Shown here one piece after another: positions 1 through 9,738 of a stretch of DNA of 64,000 nt. A program made the position numbers and the translations under genes. Within the stretch, counting starts at the first letter, position 1; each line of letters starts with the position of its first letter. Location: the NCBI GenBank assembly GCA_947311845.1, contig CAMZMU010000063.1, positions 120,174,135 to 120,238,134 on the forward strand. Direction: 5' to 3'. The notes under the pieces are model-generated. The model saw nothing but the letters and a program-made list of their open reading frames with translations, searched no databases and was not told the origin of the DNA. This DNA is from Poa pratensis. Its lineage: Eukaryota; Streptophyta; Magnoliopsida; Poales; Poaceae.

Positions 1-445
1 GCAAGCATGAGTGGAAATTGGTTGGGTGGGAAAATGAGGAAGTGTGATATTACTGTTCATGGCATGCTCCTCTACATTCTGTTATGCTCATATTCCGAAA
101 GTAATTGGCAGATCGAATAAGCCAACGACAAGTCAGTTAAAGGCACAGACGACATGTGAACTACAAATTGGCTGTGTCTGCGTGATATGGAACGCAAGTA
201 GTTTGGCAACTTGGACCGGGGGCCTCCAAATATGTGTCCGGCACCCCCTAATTGAAGCCTAATTGGGGGGTGCCGGACCTGTGTCTGGTCAATTGGGGTG
301 CAGCCCACAGCGGCGCAACCCAAATCCAATTTTTTTTTTGAATTCAAACGAATTTAAAGGCATTTCAAAATTTATTCATATTCGGTGCAAATTACAAAAT
401 ATTTGAGCGAAATTTGAAAAACCTAAATCCTATCCGCCGCCTAGC
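1..445. repeat. Left-edge repeat DNA with a GC-rich hairpin
   Basis: No gene seen. Positions 236-248 and 265-278 form a hairpin (GTCCGGCACCCCC against its complement) with an AATT-rich centre. The same GTCCGGCACCCC hairpin core and the words GGCCTCCAAA recur at 7080-7133, so this is probably the end of a TIR/MITE-type element of that family. 327-420 is AT-rich. It lies directly downstream (in gene sense) of the broken gene at 446-1385 and may be part of the transposon that carries it. Confidence 0.4.
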
Positions 446-1385
446 CTACTCTTTGTCCCACCAGGAGTCGTCGTCGCGGTCATCCTCGATTTTCATCACC
501 GCCGCAGAGGAGGCAGCACGGCTGTAGGAGGCGCTGTCGTGGCGCGGCGCGCGGCTGGAGGAGGCGCCGTCGTGGCATGGCGCACGGCTGGAGGAGGCGC
601 CGTCGTGCGCACAGCTGGTGGAGGCGCCGCCGGAGGAGGAGGAGGATGACAGCGCCAGGGTCGCCATGAGGCCCGGCGAGTCGTGCTCGATGTCGACAAC
701 TGACTCGGAGAGCGCCACCAGCAAGCCCGGGCTGTCGCCGTCGTGCTCGTTCCGCATCTTGGACGGCACGTTCTAGCCCGCCGGGATGACCTCCACCGGC
801 ATTGCCTCCGCCCTGGGGCGACGGAGGAAGAGACGCCCGCGCGGGCAGCGTTCGCGGATGGTGATGCCGCCTCCACCACGCGGCGGTGAGCGGCGCTCCT
901 CCTTGACCACCTGGCGCGGCACGGGGCGCGGTGGAGGGAAGCGCGGCACCGGAGGAAGGAGGTGGAAGGGGATGGCGCTGCCCGTGGCAGCGTGTCGGCG
1001 CGCGGCTTCGATCACGGAGGCAACCGTGTGGCCGGTTGCCCCCCCACTAGGCTTTGCGGCCGCCGGTGTTGTAGCGCATCTCGCGCGATCTGGGGCCGTC
1101 GTTGGTGGAGATGACCGCCTCCCGCTCGCGCTGGAACCAACGGCCCCAGTTGGCCTCGCCCTCGTCATTCCCGGGGAGGCGCCGCTCCGCCGGCGTCATC
1201 CAGCTCCGCCGACGAGCGATGAATCGCCCCATCTGCTCGGCCATCTCGGGAAGCGGTGGCACGGGAAGGCCACCGGCCGAGATGGACCAGTGCTTGGGCA
1301 GGCGGCAGTCCGGAGGGGCGGGGAGCCCGTATCGGTGCAGCTCCCACGCGTCCTCGCCCAGGTTCGGGCGCCCGCTGTACGCCAT
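446..1385 (-). pseudogene. Broken GC-rich Triticeae-type hypothetical gene
   Basis: Reading right to left, an ATG at 1385 opens a frame (MAYSGRPNLGEDAWELHRYG start, with PPDCRLPKHWSISAGGLPVP and NWGRWFQRE words). It stops at a TAG near 1047 where a Trp codon is expected, and the similarity appears to continue in another frame (HTVASVIEAARRH, then a basic and proline-rich stretch) down to a second TAG at 773-775. The same frame resumes to 446, with a Ser-rich middle and an acidic end DDRDDDSWWDKE. I recognise the style of this protein (W-rich N-terminus, Ser/Arg/Lys middle, acidic Trp tail) as a repetitive hypothetical family of Triticeae genomes, possibly carried by transposons; no function is known to me. 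One frameshift and two stops make it non-functional as read. Confidence 0.55.
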
Positions 1386-1729
1386 GGCTAGGGTTTAGAA
1401 GATTGAGGGCGAGGGGAGTGAGGGCTAGGGGAGTGAGGGCGAGAAAGGAGACGGCTTGGATAAGCACGGCCAGGGTGTCGGATTTTATCATGGCGATGGG
1501 CGGTGCGGCCGACGTAAATACGACGCGTGGGGAATCCGCAACGCCGGCCGCGTGGCCTGGGAAGCCGTCGTGTCGCCTGGCCGCTGTTAATGGCGTGCGT
1601 GTGTGCAGGCGCACCGGCGTCCAGTCGCGTCGCGTTGGAAACCGCCGACGACCTCGCCATTAACGCGGCCAGACTGGCCTCCTGCGCGGCGCGATAAATG
1701 ACATCTGAACGCGTCGTGTCTATGACGGG
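1386..1729. other. GC-rich flank of the broken gene
   Basis: Upstream side of the minus-strand broken gene: a GC-rich stretch with a tandem GAGGGGAGTGAGGGC-like motif at about 1406-1442. It has short ORFs in all frames but no recognisable protein. It ends where the LTR TGATACGTCTC begins. Possibly the promoter of the broken gene. Confidence 0.3.
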
Positions 1730-1796
1730 TGATACGTCTCAAACGTATCTATGATTTTTGATGTTCCATGCTGTTATTATACCAACTAGCAGGGTG

Positions 1797-1815
1797 GCCC
1801 TCGCAATGCGAGGGC
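1797..1815 (-). other. Helitron 3' terminal hairpin
   Basis: GCCCTCGC-AAT-GCGAGGGC, an 8 bp perfect stem with a 3 nt loop, 7 nt from the CTAG terminus of the Helitron. This is the standard Helitron termination structure. Confidence 0.85.
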
Positions 1816-1836
1816 ATCAACGTGAACGAAATATAT

Positions 1837-2706
1837 GGGTGTGTTTGGTAGCCCGTGCCAACTCAGAAAATCTCTCCTCACCCCACTATTTGTTGTTTGG
1901 TAGGTCGGGTCGGCTACATCGGGCCATGCCCATCTCATGCGAAAACAGCCCCTCAGCCAGGCCCGACTGAGAAGCTCGAATCGAGCTTCTCTCCTCAGCC
2001 TGGCCGAGCTCATACCAAAACAATTCCCACGCATGGGCCCCATAGCCGCACCGCGACGCCGTGCGGACAGCCCCTCCCGAAATCCATCCTCATTTCCCCC
2101 GCGTCTCCTCCCTCGTCTCCCCACTCTCACGCACATCTCCACTATCCGCCCGCGCCGCCACCCTCCGGCCGGCGCTGCCTCGCTCTCCGGACGGCCCCGC
2201 CTCCCTCCATCCTCCAGCGAGCCCTCCAGCGAGCTCTCCACGGCCATGGCGCTCGGCCTCGGCCGTGCGAGGAGCAGGAGGGGCTGGGCCTCACCCGAGC
2301 GGAGGAGTGGAAGCTGTTGGCCTCCTCCTGGTTGTGCGTGGTGGCGCACGAAGGAGGCCCGTGGTGGCGGCGCAAGGAGGCGACCCGTGGCGGCGGAGCT
2401 CGCCGGCGGCGGCGGGCGCATGCCGGCGCCGGTGCTCAATCCCGAGCGGCTCGGGAAGCACGGTGCTCCTGATTGACTTTTTGGCAGGGATCTGATTGCT
2501 TTTATTTTTTTGTAGCCAGGATTGCTTTTTATTTTTGTATGTCCTGGCTCAACTCATACAGCGTACCAAACAACATCTCAATTGAGCTCGGCTCAGCTCA
2601 TACAGTCTACCAAACACAGCAAATAAAACACAATTGCATGGGGTTGGCATGGCTAGGCTCAGCTTGTATGTGCTGAGATAGGCCACCCAGGCTACCAAAC
2701 ACACCC
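1837..2706. mobile_element. 870 bp TIR transposon nested in the Helitron
   Basis: Perfect 17 bp terminal inverted repeats, GGGTGTGTTTGGTAGCC at 1837 and its complement ending at 2706, are flanked by TATAT on both sides (1832-1836 and 2707-2711). Subterminal copies of TACCAAACA occur near 2572 and 2610 on the right and a GTTTGGTAG copy lies near 1895 on the left. It encodes no transposase, so it is non-autonomous. The superfamily is not assigned, because a 5 bp TATAT duplication does not fit one clearly. The middle (about 2040-2476) is GC-rich and gene-like. Confidence 0.75.
2040..2476 (+). pseudogene. Possible captured 5' UTR and first exon
   Basis: A GC-rich stretch inside the TIR element has the composition of a grass 5' leader (C/T-rich 2095-2150) followed by an ATG in good context (GCCATGGCG, 2246) that opens a 76-codon frame rich in Arg, Gly and Pro to a stop at 2474-2476. 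I do not recognise the protein. The arrangement resembles gene capture by a Pack-type transposon. A chance ORF in GC-rich DNA is equally possible. Confidence 0.25.
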
Positions 2707-5445
2707 TATATGTATTGTTCCATACATATTCACATAATACGAAAGGAAATGATATGGTTATGGAGACATTTAATTTTATCACGTGTGGTGGATCCATTAT
2801 GTCATTTACAAATCAACCCTCATTGACCATATGTGTGACTTGTACATGGTATGTCAGATTAAAATTCAGTTTATCAATTGTTGTATCAGATTTGAAGCTA
2901 CAAACACCATTTTTTGTGGCCCAAATCATATTATGCTTCACCTGAGCAATACATCTAGAAGATATTTAGATCATATTCAATGGAATGACAGAACAACTTG
3001 GCTAAGTTAAAAAAACTATAGTTTTAGTAAAGGGAGAGTATCATTTCTCCTCATCGAAAAATTAGCCACTGAAATAGTTAAGAGTTTTACTTTACTTTGT
3101 AGATATGTCATTCTCATTTACTTCTTTGTTCTACAAAATATGAGATGTTCCCTCTCTTTGAAAATACTTGACATTTTACACACATGTTCGGACATTATCC
3201 AAGGTGCAACTTATACCTTTATTTGTATACAAATATACAACTAAATTTAATTAAGAATATAAAATTATTATTTCAATGTACGGTTTATCTTTTGTACTCT
3301 TTCAATATACATTTATACATCGACAATCAAACGTTTGAGACTTTGGTTGCAAGTTTTCTTTACAACGTTAATTTAAAAATGGAGGTACCATTATCATTAC
3401 CAATACTTTTTTAATCTACTTACATATAATTAGGCTTTAATGTCACTCCTGTATCCTAAGTGTCTGACCTACTTGTTGTCCGATATTGTTTTGGCATCTT
3501 CGTTCTTACCGGTTTTATTACAACATTTTGATACCACGTTGTATTAGATATTAAACAATTAGAATCCAAAAAAGTGAGTTTTAATTGTCTAACTGGAAAC
3601 ACATCATTAGATCATTTAAAAAATATTATACTCGAGAAACTTTTCGTTTCAAATTGAGTGTGATAAACTGAAATTATTCCTAACATTTCTAATCCTAAAT
3701 ATAAAATATCCCTATAGGAACAACTCCTACAACTATTAGTTTCTACTATTTGTCTTCACCTACACAATCTCTTGGAACGCGATGCCACCGCTAATTTGAG
3801 CCTCTACTCGGTAACAACACTTTTAGTAGCGTCAATGTACCCAAAAAATATTGTAGAGATTTTTTATGCACATAAACATATAAGTATTTAAATAACTTAT
3901 GATTGCAATAGCCCGTCGTCCTTAATCTTAAACTACAACAAATCCTAGGAATTGGCACATAGCATATATTTCTTGCTACAACACATAACCATATATACTT
4001 TCGCGTGTAGACTTGACAAAGTTTCCTCTTAAATTGGGTGTAACAGCAGAGAAAACTCCTACAATTCCTAAACCAAAAATCGAAGATATTTCGTTTTTGT
4101 CATAACTGTATACATTTGTAGTTGTGGACGTTCTAATCATTTTTTTTGGTATTAGAATATTACCTTCAGAAATTCGATTTGTCCCCTAGATGTATATGCT
4201 CACACATACGGGGATTTTTTTTTTAAAATATCAGAAATGTCTGAACAAACATTTGGAGAGTACTTCTCGACATTCTCGTTGCGCACGCCAAGTATCGCGG
4301 AAAACTGACATTTTTTGTGGCATCCCTAAAAAGACAAAACTATGTCAAGTGAAAAGCCTTTTTTTCCTCTAATTTTGTCTTTTTACACATGACAAACAAA
4401 TCTTTCTTTTTTGAAAAAACTTTGTGAGCAAATAGAATATTGAGATGCACGTGAGTTTTTTATTAACATGAATGTTTCATCGAAAAATATTTTGTTTTCC
4501 TCTTAAAGATTTATAAATATTGTCTCTTTAGATGTGAGTTATTCTTATAAAACATCAAATTTAAAACTATTTACATTTTGATATTGTTGGGCCTAGAAAA
4601 TGCTCTTTTAGCAATTAACGTATTTGTAATACTACTATTTTAAGACTGATATCCCTAATCATTACCTGGATACAAAGCATTCTTATTAGCTGGATAGGAA
4701 TGGAGCACAAATGGATAGGATACAAAAATGGATTTGATGAAGCAGCTCACACTCGAAAAAAAATATATCCGAAAACCTAATAAATTAATACCAAAGTCTT
4801 ATCGTGAAGTGCATATATAATGTACCTGATCTGATTTACCACATACTCTTATCTCGCATCATTGGTTAGGGGTTCAATCAATTAATTCAATTTCGCTCTT
4901 GTCATCATGGGCATGCATGCATGCAGCATGCTAGTTAGCCATGCATCCTCCAGCTGCTTGCGTTTTCTCGCTGCATTGAGTGAAATACTTCATACTTGCA
5001 TGCGTTCTTTTAGTCGACAGGGCCAGTGGACGTTACCAACGATCATAGCATAAAAATAGAGCGTGATGCATGTTGGAACAGGTCGAGAAAACGCTTCTTG
5101 TTCATGGCATCCGACGGCGTCCGGCCGGCCGACGATTCTGATATTTGCATCCCATTTACTTCTGAACGGAAAAGTTAGCGAGTGGCGCCTGTGCTCCGGA
5201 CAGATCTGATTACGGACACTTCTTTTCGTACCAAAAAAGAGTCCAGCCATATTTAATACGTGGTCTGGTGTTCGATCCCTAGACGCTATCTTTGTCTAGG
5301 ACTTGGATTAACGTGTTCTGGTTATCAAAATTGCAACGTAACATAGTTCTGTAGTTATATCGCAGCCACATGTTTTATATCGAACTGTTAAAATTAATTT
5401 TGATGATGTGGCTCAACGTGGTGGCTCTAAAAGTTAACTCATTTT
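2707..5445. other. AT-rich Helitron body, no gene recognised
   Basis: Mostly AT-rich with ORFs no longer than 86 codons. A short GC-richer patch at about 5080-5230 holds a minus-strand frame without recognisable similarity. No helicase or replication-initiator motif seen. Confidence 0.5.
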
Positions 5446-7019
5446 GCTTTTAGTATATAATAGATTGCTACATGTTTTATTTACACTTCATAGCATTTTT
5501 ATGCATTTTCTGAGACTAACCTATTAACAAGATGCCGAAATGCCAGTTCCTGTTTTCTGCTGTTTTTCTCCTTCAGAAAGGCTAGTCGCAAAATATTCTC
5601 GGAATTGGACGAAAATCAACGTGTGCAAATATCTCATCGGAAGACTCCAGAAGCCAGAAGGGGAGACGGAGTGGGGCCACGAGACAGCTACGCCACCCTA
5701 GGGCGCGGCAGGGGTGGGCCCGCGCCCAACCCTGGCGTGGCCGCCTCGGCCGCCTCCCGACGCCGCCATTTCGCCTATATATTCCCGATGTCCCGAAAAC
5801 CCTAAAAACATCGATCATATTCCACGAAAAGTTCTGTCGCCGCCGCCGTCGTCAACCCTAGATCGGGAGGGTTCTAAAGCTCTTCCCGGCACCCTGCCGG
5901 AGGGGAGATCCTCACCGGAGGCCTCTACACCGCCATGCCTTCCTCCGGAGTGATGCGTGAGTAGTTCATCCTTGGACTACGGGTCCATAGCAGTAGCTAG
6001 ATGGTTGTCTCTCCACCTTGTACCTCCATGTTTAGATCTTGTGAGCTGCCTAACATGATCAAGATCATCTTATTGTAATGCTACATGTTGTGTTTGCTGG
6101 GATCCGATGAATATTGATACTATGAGCGAGTTGTTTATCAATCTATCTATTTATGTTGTTTATGATCTTGCATGCTCTCCGTTGCTAGTAGATGCTTTGG
6201 CCAAGTAGATGCTTGTAACTCCAAGAGGGAGTATTTATACTAGATAGTGGGTTCATGCCTCTAGTAATCTGGGCTCGAGATGACAGAAACGACTAAGGTT
6301 GTGGATGTGCTGTTGCCACTAGGGATAAAACAATGATGCATTGTCTACGTGTCATTTGCATTGTTTACATTACACATTTTACTTCATGCAATAATCTGTT
6401 GTTTGCAACTCAATACCGGAAGGGGTGCGGATGCTAACCGGAAGGTGGATTATTTAGGCATAGATTCTTTGGATAGCAAGTCTATGTACTTTGTTGTAAT
6501 GCCCAATTAAATCTCATAATAATCATCTTGTCATATATTGCATTGTCATGCGCTCATTATTTGTCAATTGCCCAGCTGTAATTTGTTTACCCAACATGTT
6601 AGTTATCTTTTATGGAGAGACACCACTAGTGAACTGTGGACACCGGTCCATTTCCTCATACTGATAATACCACCAACTGCAATCATTTATTCTATGTTAC
6701 TTTCTGCACTCATTACTGTTTTCCACACAATACGTTTAATCCTTTGTTTTCAGCAAGCCGGAGAGATTGACAACCTCTCTGTTTCGTTGGGGCAAAGTAG
6801 TTTGCTTGTGTTGTGTGCAGGTTCCACGTCAGTTGCGCCGCTGACAACCTTCTGAAGAACCTCCGTGTCCTCCTGGTTCGATAAACCTTGATCATATTTC
6901 AAGGGAAAACTGCTGCTGTACTACATCACACCTTCCTCTTGGGGTCTCCCAACGAACGTGTGTTGTCACGGTCAACAAGCAGATCTTCTTGTGCTGTTGC
7001 TGGGAAGTAATAAAACACT

Positions 7020-7260
7020 CTACCGTTAACACGCCATCAACGGGTGGGCCAGACCTGTCGGAGGCCATGTCCGCCCCATGTCCGGCACCCCGAGAGGGCC
7101 TCCAAACTTGGAGGCCCTTTCGGGGTGTCGGACACGAAATTGCTCGGGGCGACCCTTTGGGGGTTGCCGCTGGTGACTTTTTTTTTGCGTCCGGACCCCC
7201 AATGGGACTTTGGGGGGGGGGGGGGGGTCATTTGGAGGCCCCCGGTGGAGATGCTCTAAG
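7020..7260. mobile_element. Remnant of a GC-rich hairpin TIR/MITE element
   Basis: A 24 bp imperfect hairpin, 7080-7103 against 7110-7133, is built on GTCCGGCACCCCGAGAGGGC. Further right are a run of about 15 G (near 7213-7227) and an end reading GGAGATGCTCTAA, the mirror of the GAGCATCTCC start common in Triticeae TIR elements. The left terminus is missing. Related in sequence to the hairpin at 236-278. Confidence 0.45.
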
Positions 7261-7369
7261 CCTCATATGTTGCCATTGGCCGGTTCATACATTTGAGGGC
7301 CTAGGGGCAACACGGCAATCATGTTGTTTCATTGTGATTCAAATTTATATAAAGATAAATATTAATTTC

Positions 7370-7640
7370 TGACGAGCGGAAGGAGCCCCATCGCCGAAAG
7401 GCTTGGTCTGAGTGGAACGGTACAGATTGTTGCCGAGTCGGATGATTACCGACTTAGGGTTCCACCGCTAGGTGGTGTCCCTTAGGTTTGTAACCTCTCC
7501 CGATATAGTGAAATATTGATGGCTGACGTCGGTGGGATTTTCTCTTCCTGTTTGGAAGGTGTTTTCACGTTAAATCTTGTTTCCCTGTGTGTTGATTTTG
7601 CTTTTGTTCGTCGTTTTTTTGCTTGTTATTTATTAAAAAC
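7370..7640 (+). mobile_element. Copia LTR remnant (R/U5 side)
   Basis: GTTTGTAACCTCTCCCGATA and TAGTGAAATATTGATGGCTG, followed by TTTTCACGTTAAATCTTG and a T/G-rich tail, match the 3' portion of a copia LTR. The same sequence order appears at 62608-62760. No primer-binding site or coding region follows, so it is a fragment. From 7640 to 8097 nothing else is recognisable. Confidence 0.45.
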
Positions 7641-8097
7641 TCGGGGCTTTTATACACACAGATATACTAAAAAACATGTTGTATTTCAGAAGCAAAATAT
7701 GAAACCAGTACATGGTATAGACATATTATCTATGTACTTAAAATTGACAACACAAACTATTATTTTTAATCAATCCATGGATGAAGAGAACATGATACTA
7801 AAGGAAACAATGTTGTAGTTCCAAGGAGATCTTCCTATATATGTGTCTCACGTTACAAATGGGAGTACATGCACCATCTTTTTTGCAAAAATAAATAAGC
7901 TTGTCAAAAAGTTGTTGCTTCAATCTTTGTGTTACCATGGGCTATAAAGTGAACAACTAGACTTACGTGCGTTTCTAGATCCTCCAAATTGGTCTCATGA
8001 ATGATAAACTAGATGTTTTTCAGCCAGGTAAGAAATATCATCACTCCATTTTCTTCACCGTCTCTCTAAAAAAAAGCTCTCTAAAAAAAGTCACTTT

Positions 8098-8444
8098 GCA
8101 ACTTCAGCCCTTCTTATCTCTGTTGGATTGCCATCCAACGGTCTAAATTTTGATCTTAAATCTTAAACTATTCAGAAAACTTCGAAAAATTGACAGTAAG
8201 GCATATATGTTTATTTGTGCATTCTGCGAAAGTTTTGTTTAATTCAGATAAATGGTTTAGAATTTAATAGCCTTTTAATCCTAAAACATGAAAATCAAAT
8301 AAATGAGAAACAATTTATCCAAATGAAGGTAAAACGTATAGAACTTACTGGATTTTTTTTGAATTTTCTGAAGAGTTCAATTTTTTTAATATTAATCCAG
8401 ACCGTTAGATGTCAATCCAATGGAGATAAAATGGCTAAAGTTGC
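8098..8444. repeat. Foldback (MITE-like) element
   Basis: 8098-8155 (GCAACTTCAGCCC, then TTGGATTGCCATCCAACGGT) is an imperfect inverted repeat of 8390-8444 (ACCGTTAGATGTCAATCCAA, then GGCTAAAGTTGC). The arms are about 55 bp and the centre is AT-rich. No coding capacity. Terminal duplication not identified. Confidence 0.55.
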
Positions 8445-8619
8445 AGCGCGACATCTGAAGTCACTAGACCTCGGTCCAGAAAAAGACCAGCCGAGCATGC
8501 ATGTACAAATGTTTTAGAGGTCATTTTTTCCTGCTTGTGGGTGGACTAGTGGTTCGATTTGGGCCTCCTAAGTTTTCTGTTTTTTCTCTCTAAATTTTAC
8601 ACCACATACATGGGACTAA

Positions 8620-9598
8620 GAGCAACTCTAACAGCTGCCCTTTATTAGGAGATGTGCCCTAAAAAACGGTTTTATAGGGCACCAGAGGGCAAAAAACGAG
8701 CTCCAACAGCTGTCCTATGTGGTGCCCTATAATAGGGCTACCCCAAAAAATTGGTCCTCTCTGCCCCATATATGGGGCAAATAGGGTCGCCGCCGGTGCG
8801 CAGCTCGACGGGCTTCCACGGCGTGCGGATCCGTGACTCCGGCCGGTACGCGGCGGAGATCACGGTGGACCACACGAGGATGTGGCTCGGCACCTTCCCC
8901 ACGCCGGAGCTCGCCGCACGCGCCTACGACGCCGTCTCGTGGCAGTACGGCCGCCCGATGTCGGAGATGAATTTCTCCGACATCGAGACCGCGGAGGATG
9001 CCATGGCCGTGGCTCCGGAGTTTCGCGTGGTTTGCCGCGTCATCGAGGAGGAAGACCGGCAGGCACGCCGCCAGCTCCGGGCCGCGCAGGTGGATGAGGC
9101 GGCGATGGAGAAGCTCCGACGGGAGAACCCCGAGCTCGTGAAGGCGGAGGAGTTCTTCGTGAGCCGGGGCGCGAAGAAGCCGAAGACGGAGGCCGGCCCG
9201 TCCACATCCTCGACTCCGGTGATCGATATCGACGATTCTTCCGACGAGTCCGGTTTCTCGGACTTTGATTCCGATGACGATTCCGGTGTCGACTGGAAGG
9301 CATTGGCTAGGGGCCACTAGTTTAGGTCTAGATTCAAAGTTTATTAGGTTGAACTTTTAAATTTGGATCAGTTTTTTGAAGTTTATGTATGAAATGTCGT
9401 CAAACTATCTGAAATTTGGCTCAAATTTAGTTTCAAATTGGCTATGTATTCCCTAAAATAGGGCAGCTGTTGGAGAGGAGGTGCCCTATTATAGGGCAGC
9501 TGGTAAACCATAAAAAGTTTTGGTGCCCTAAAACGGTAAAACAGGTGCCCTATACACGAAACGGCCCTCCTAATATAGGGCAGCTGTTAGAGTTGCTC
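8620..9598. mobile_element. 979 bp TIR transposon carrying an AP2-like ORF
   Basis: Perfect 22 bp terminal inverted repeats: GAGCAACTCTAACAGCTGCC at 8620 and its mirror ending GAGTTGCTC at 9598. A second, inner pair of inverted CAACAGCTG motifs lies near 8703 and 9460, and GCCCTATAATAGGGC-type palindromes lie in both subterminal zones (near 8724 and 9483). The flanks are TAA on the left and AAA on the right, weakly compatible with the TAA-type target of PIF/Harbinger-like elements. It has no transposase and a single ORF (8772-9320). Confidence 0.75.
8772..9320 (+). CDS. AP2/ERF-domain protein carried by a transposon
   Basis: Intact 182-residue ORF. The first ATG in the frame, at 8772, is chosen; the open frame extends a little upstream without ATG. 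Residues about 14-68 form an AP2/ERF DNA-binding domain: GFHGVRIR at the start, WLGTF (38-42), AARAYDA (48-54) and MNF (66-68). A charged, helix-prone segment follows (about 85-130, many E/R/K). The end is Ser/Asp-rich and strongly acidic (about 150-176), like an activation region. AP2/ERF proteins bind GCC-box or DRE DNA in the nucleus; the target here is unknown. It lies wholly between the inverted repeats of an element with no other gene, without introns. Many similar AP2-like ORFs are, to my recollection, repetitive in Triticeae genomes. It could be a captured, still open gene or a functional cargo. Confidence 0.7.
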   Translation: MGQIGSPPVRSSTGFHGVRIRDSGRYAAEITVDHTRMWLGTFPTPELAARAYDAVSWQYGRPMSEMNFSDIETAEDAMAVAPEFRVVCRVIEEEDRQARRQLRAAQVDEAAMEKLRRENPELVKAEEFFVSRGAKKPKTEAGPSTSSTPVIDIDDSSDESGFSDFDSDDDSGVDWKALARGH

Positions 9599-9738
9599 AA
9601 ACCGACTACCCCTGCCTCTCAGGGTTCGAGAGCGGGCGCCCCTTTTGCCCACCCTATGGGTCGGCCCCGGGAAGTGTATCAACTATTCAACTTAAAACAA
9701 GTTGTCTCTTTGAAAATTGTTCAAATCTAAAAAAAACA

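Larger units (their letters stand above)
1786..5464 (-). mobile_element. Non-autonomous Helitron, 3679 bp
   Basis: On the minus strand the element begins TCTATTATATACTAAAAGC (5464 leftwards) and ends in CTAG (1789-1786), preceded by an 8-bp-stem hairpin. The flanks are A at 1785 and T at 5465, the A|T target of Helitrons, and there is no target-site duplication. Joining the flanks recreates an uninterrupted LTR (ATTATACCA-TTGCTACATG in the intact copies). No Rep/helicase protein is visible, so it is non-autonomous. It carries a nested TIR element (1837-2706). The rest, about 2707-5445, is AT-rich without recognisable genes. Confidence 0.85.
1730..6977 (+). mobile_element. Truncated Athila-type Gypsy LTR split by a Helitron
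   Basis: The LTR starts at 1730 (TGATACGTCTCAAACGTATC), runs to 1785, is interrupted by a Helitron, and resumes at 5465 (TTGCTACATGTTTT). It is homologous along its length to the two intact LTRs of element D (42703-44044 and 49702-51049), sharing for example CTAACCTATTAACAAGATGC and the TATA-like CCTATATATTCCC near 5773. The LTR ends near 6977. A decayed primer-binding stretch, TTCTTGTGCTGTTGCTGGG at 6987-7005, follows (compare TTCTGGCGCCGTTGCCGGGG in D), and then all internal sequence is gone. Removing the Helitron restores the LTR exactly, which confirms both calls. Confidence 0.8.

Noticed and set aside
786..1663. Plus-strand ORFs of up to 201 codons
   Set aside because: Shadows of the GC-rich minus-strand gene; composition-driven, no recognisable protein.
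7213..7227. Poly-G run as a G-quadruplex regulator
   Set aside because: It is within a decayed MITE-like remnant and not near a gene start; an assembly artefact is also possible.
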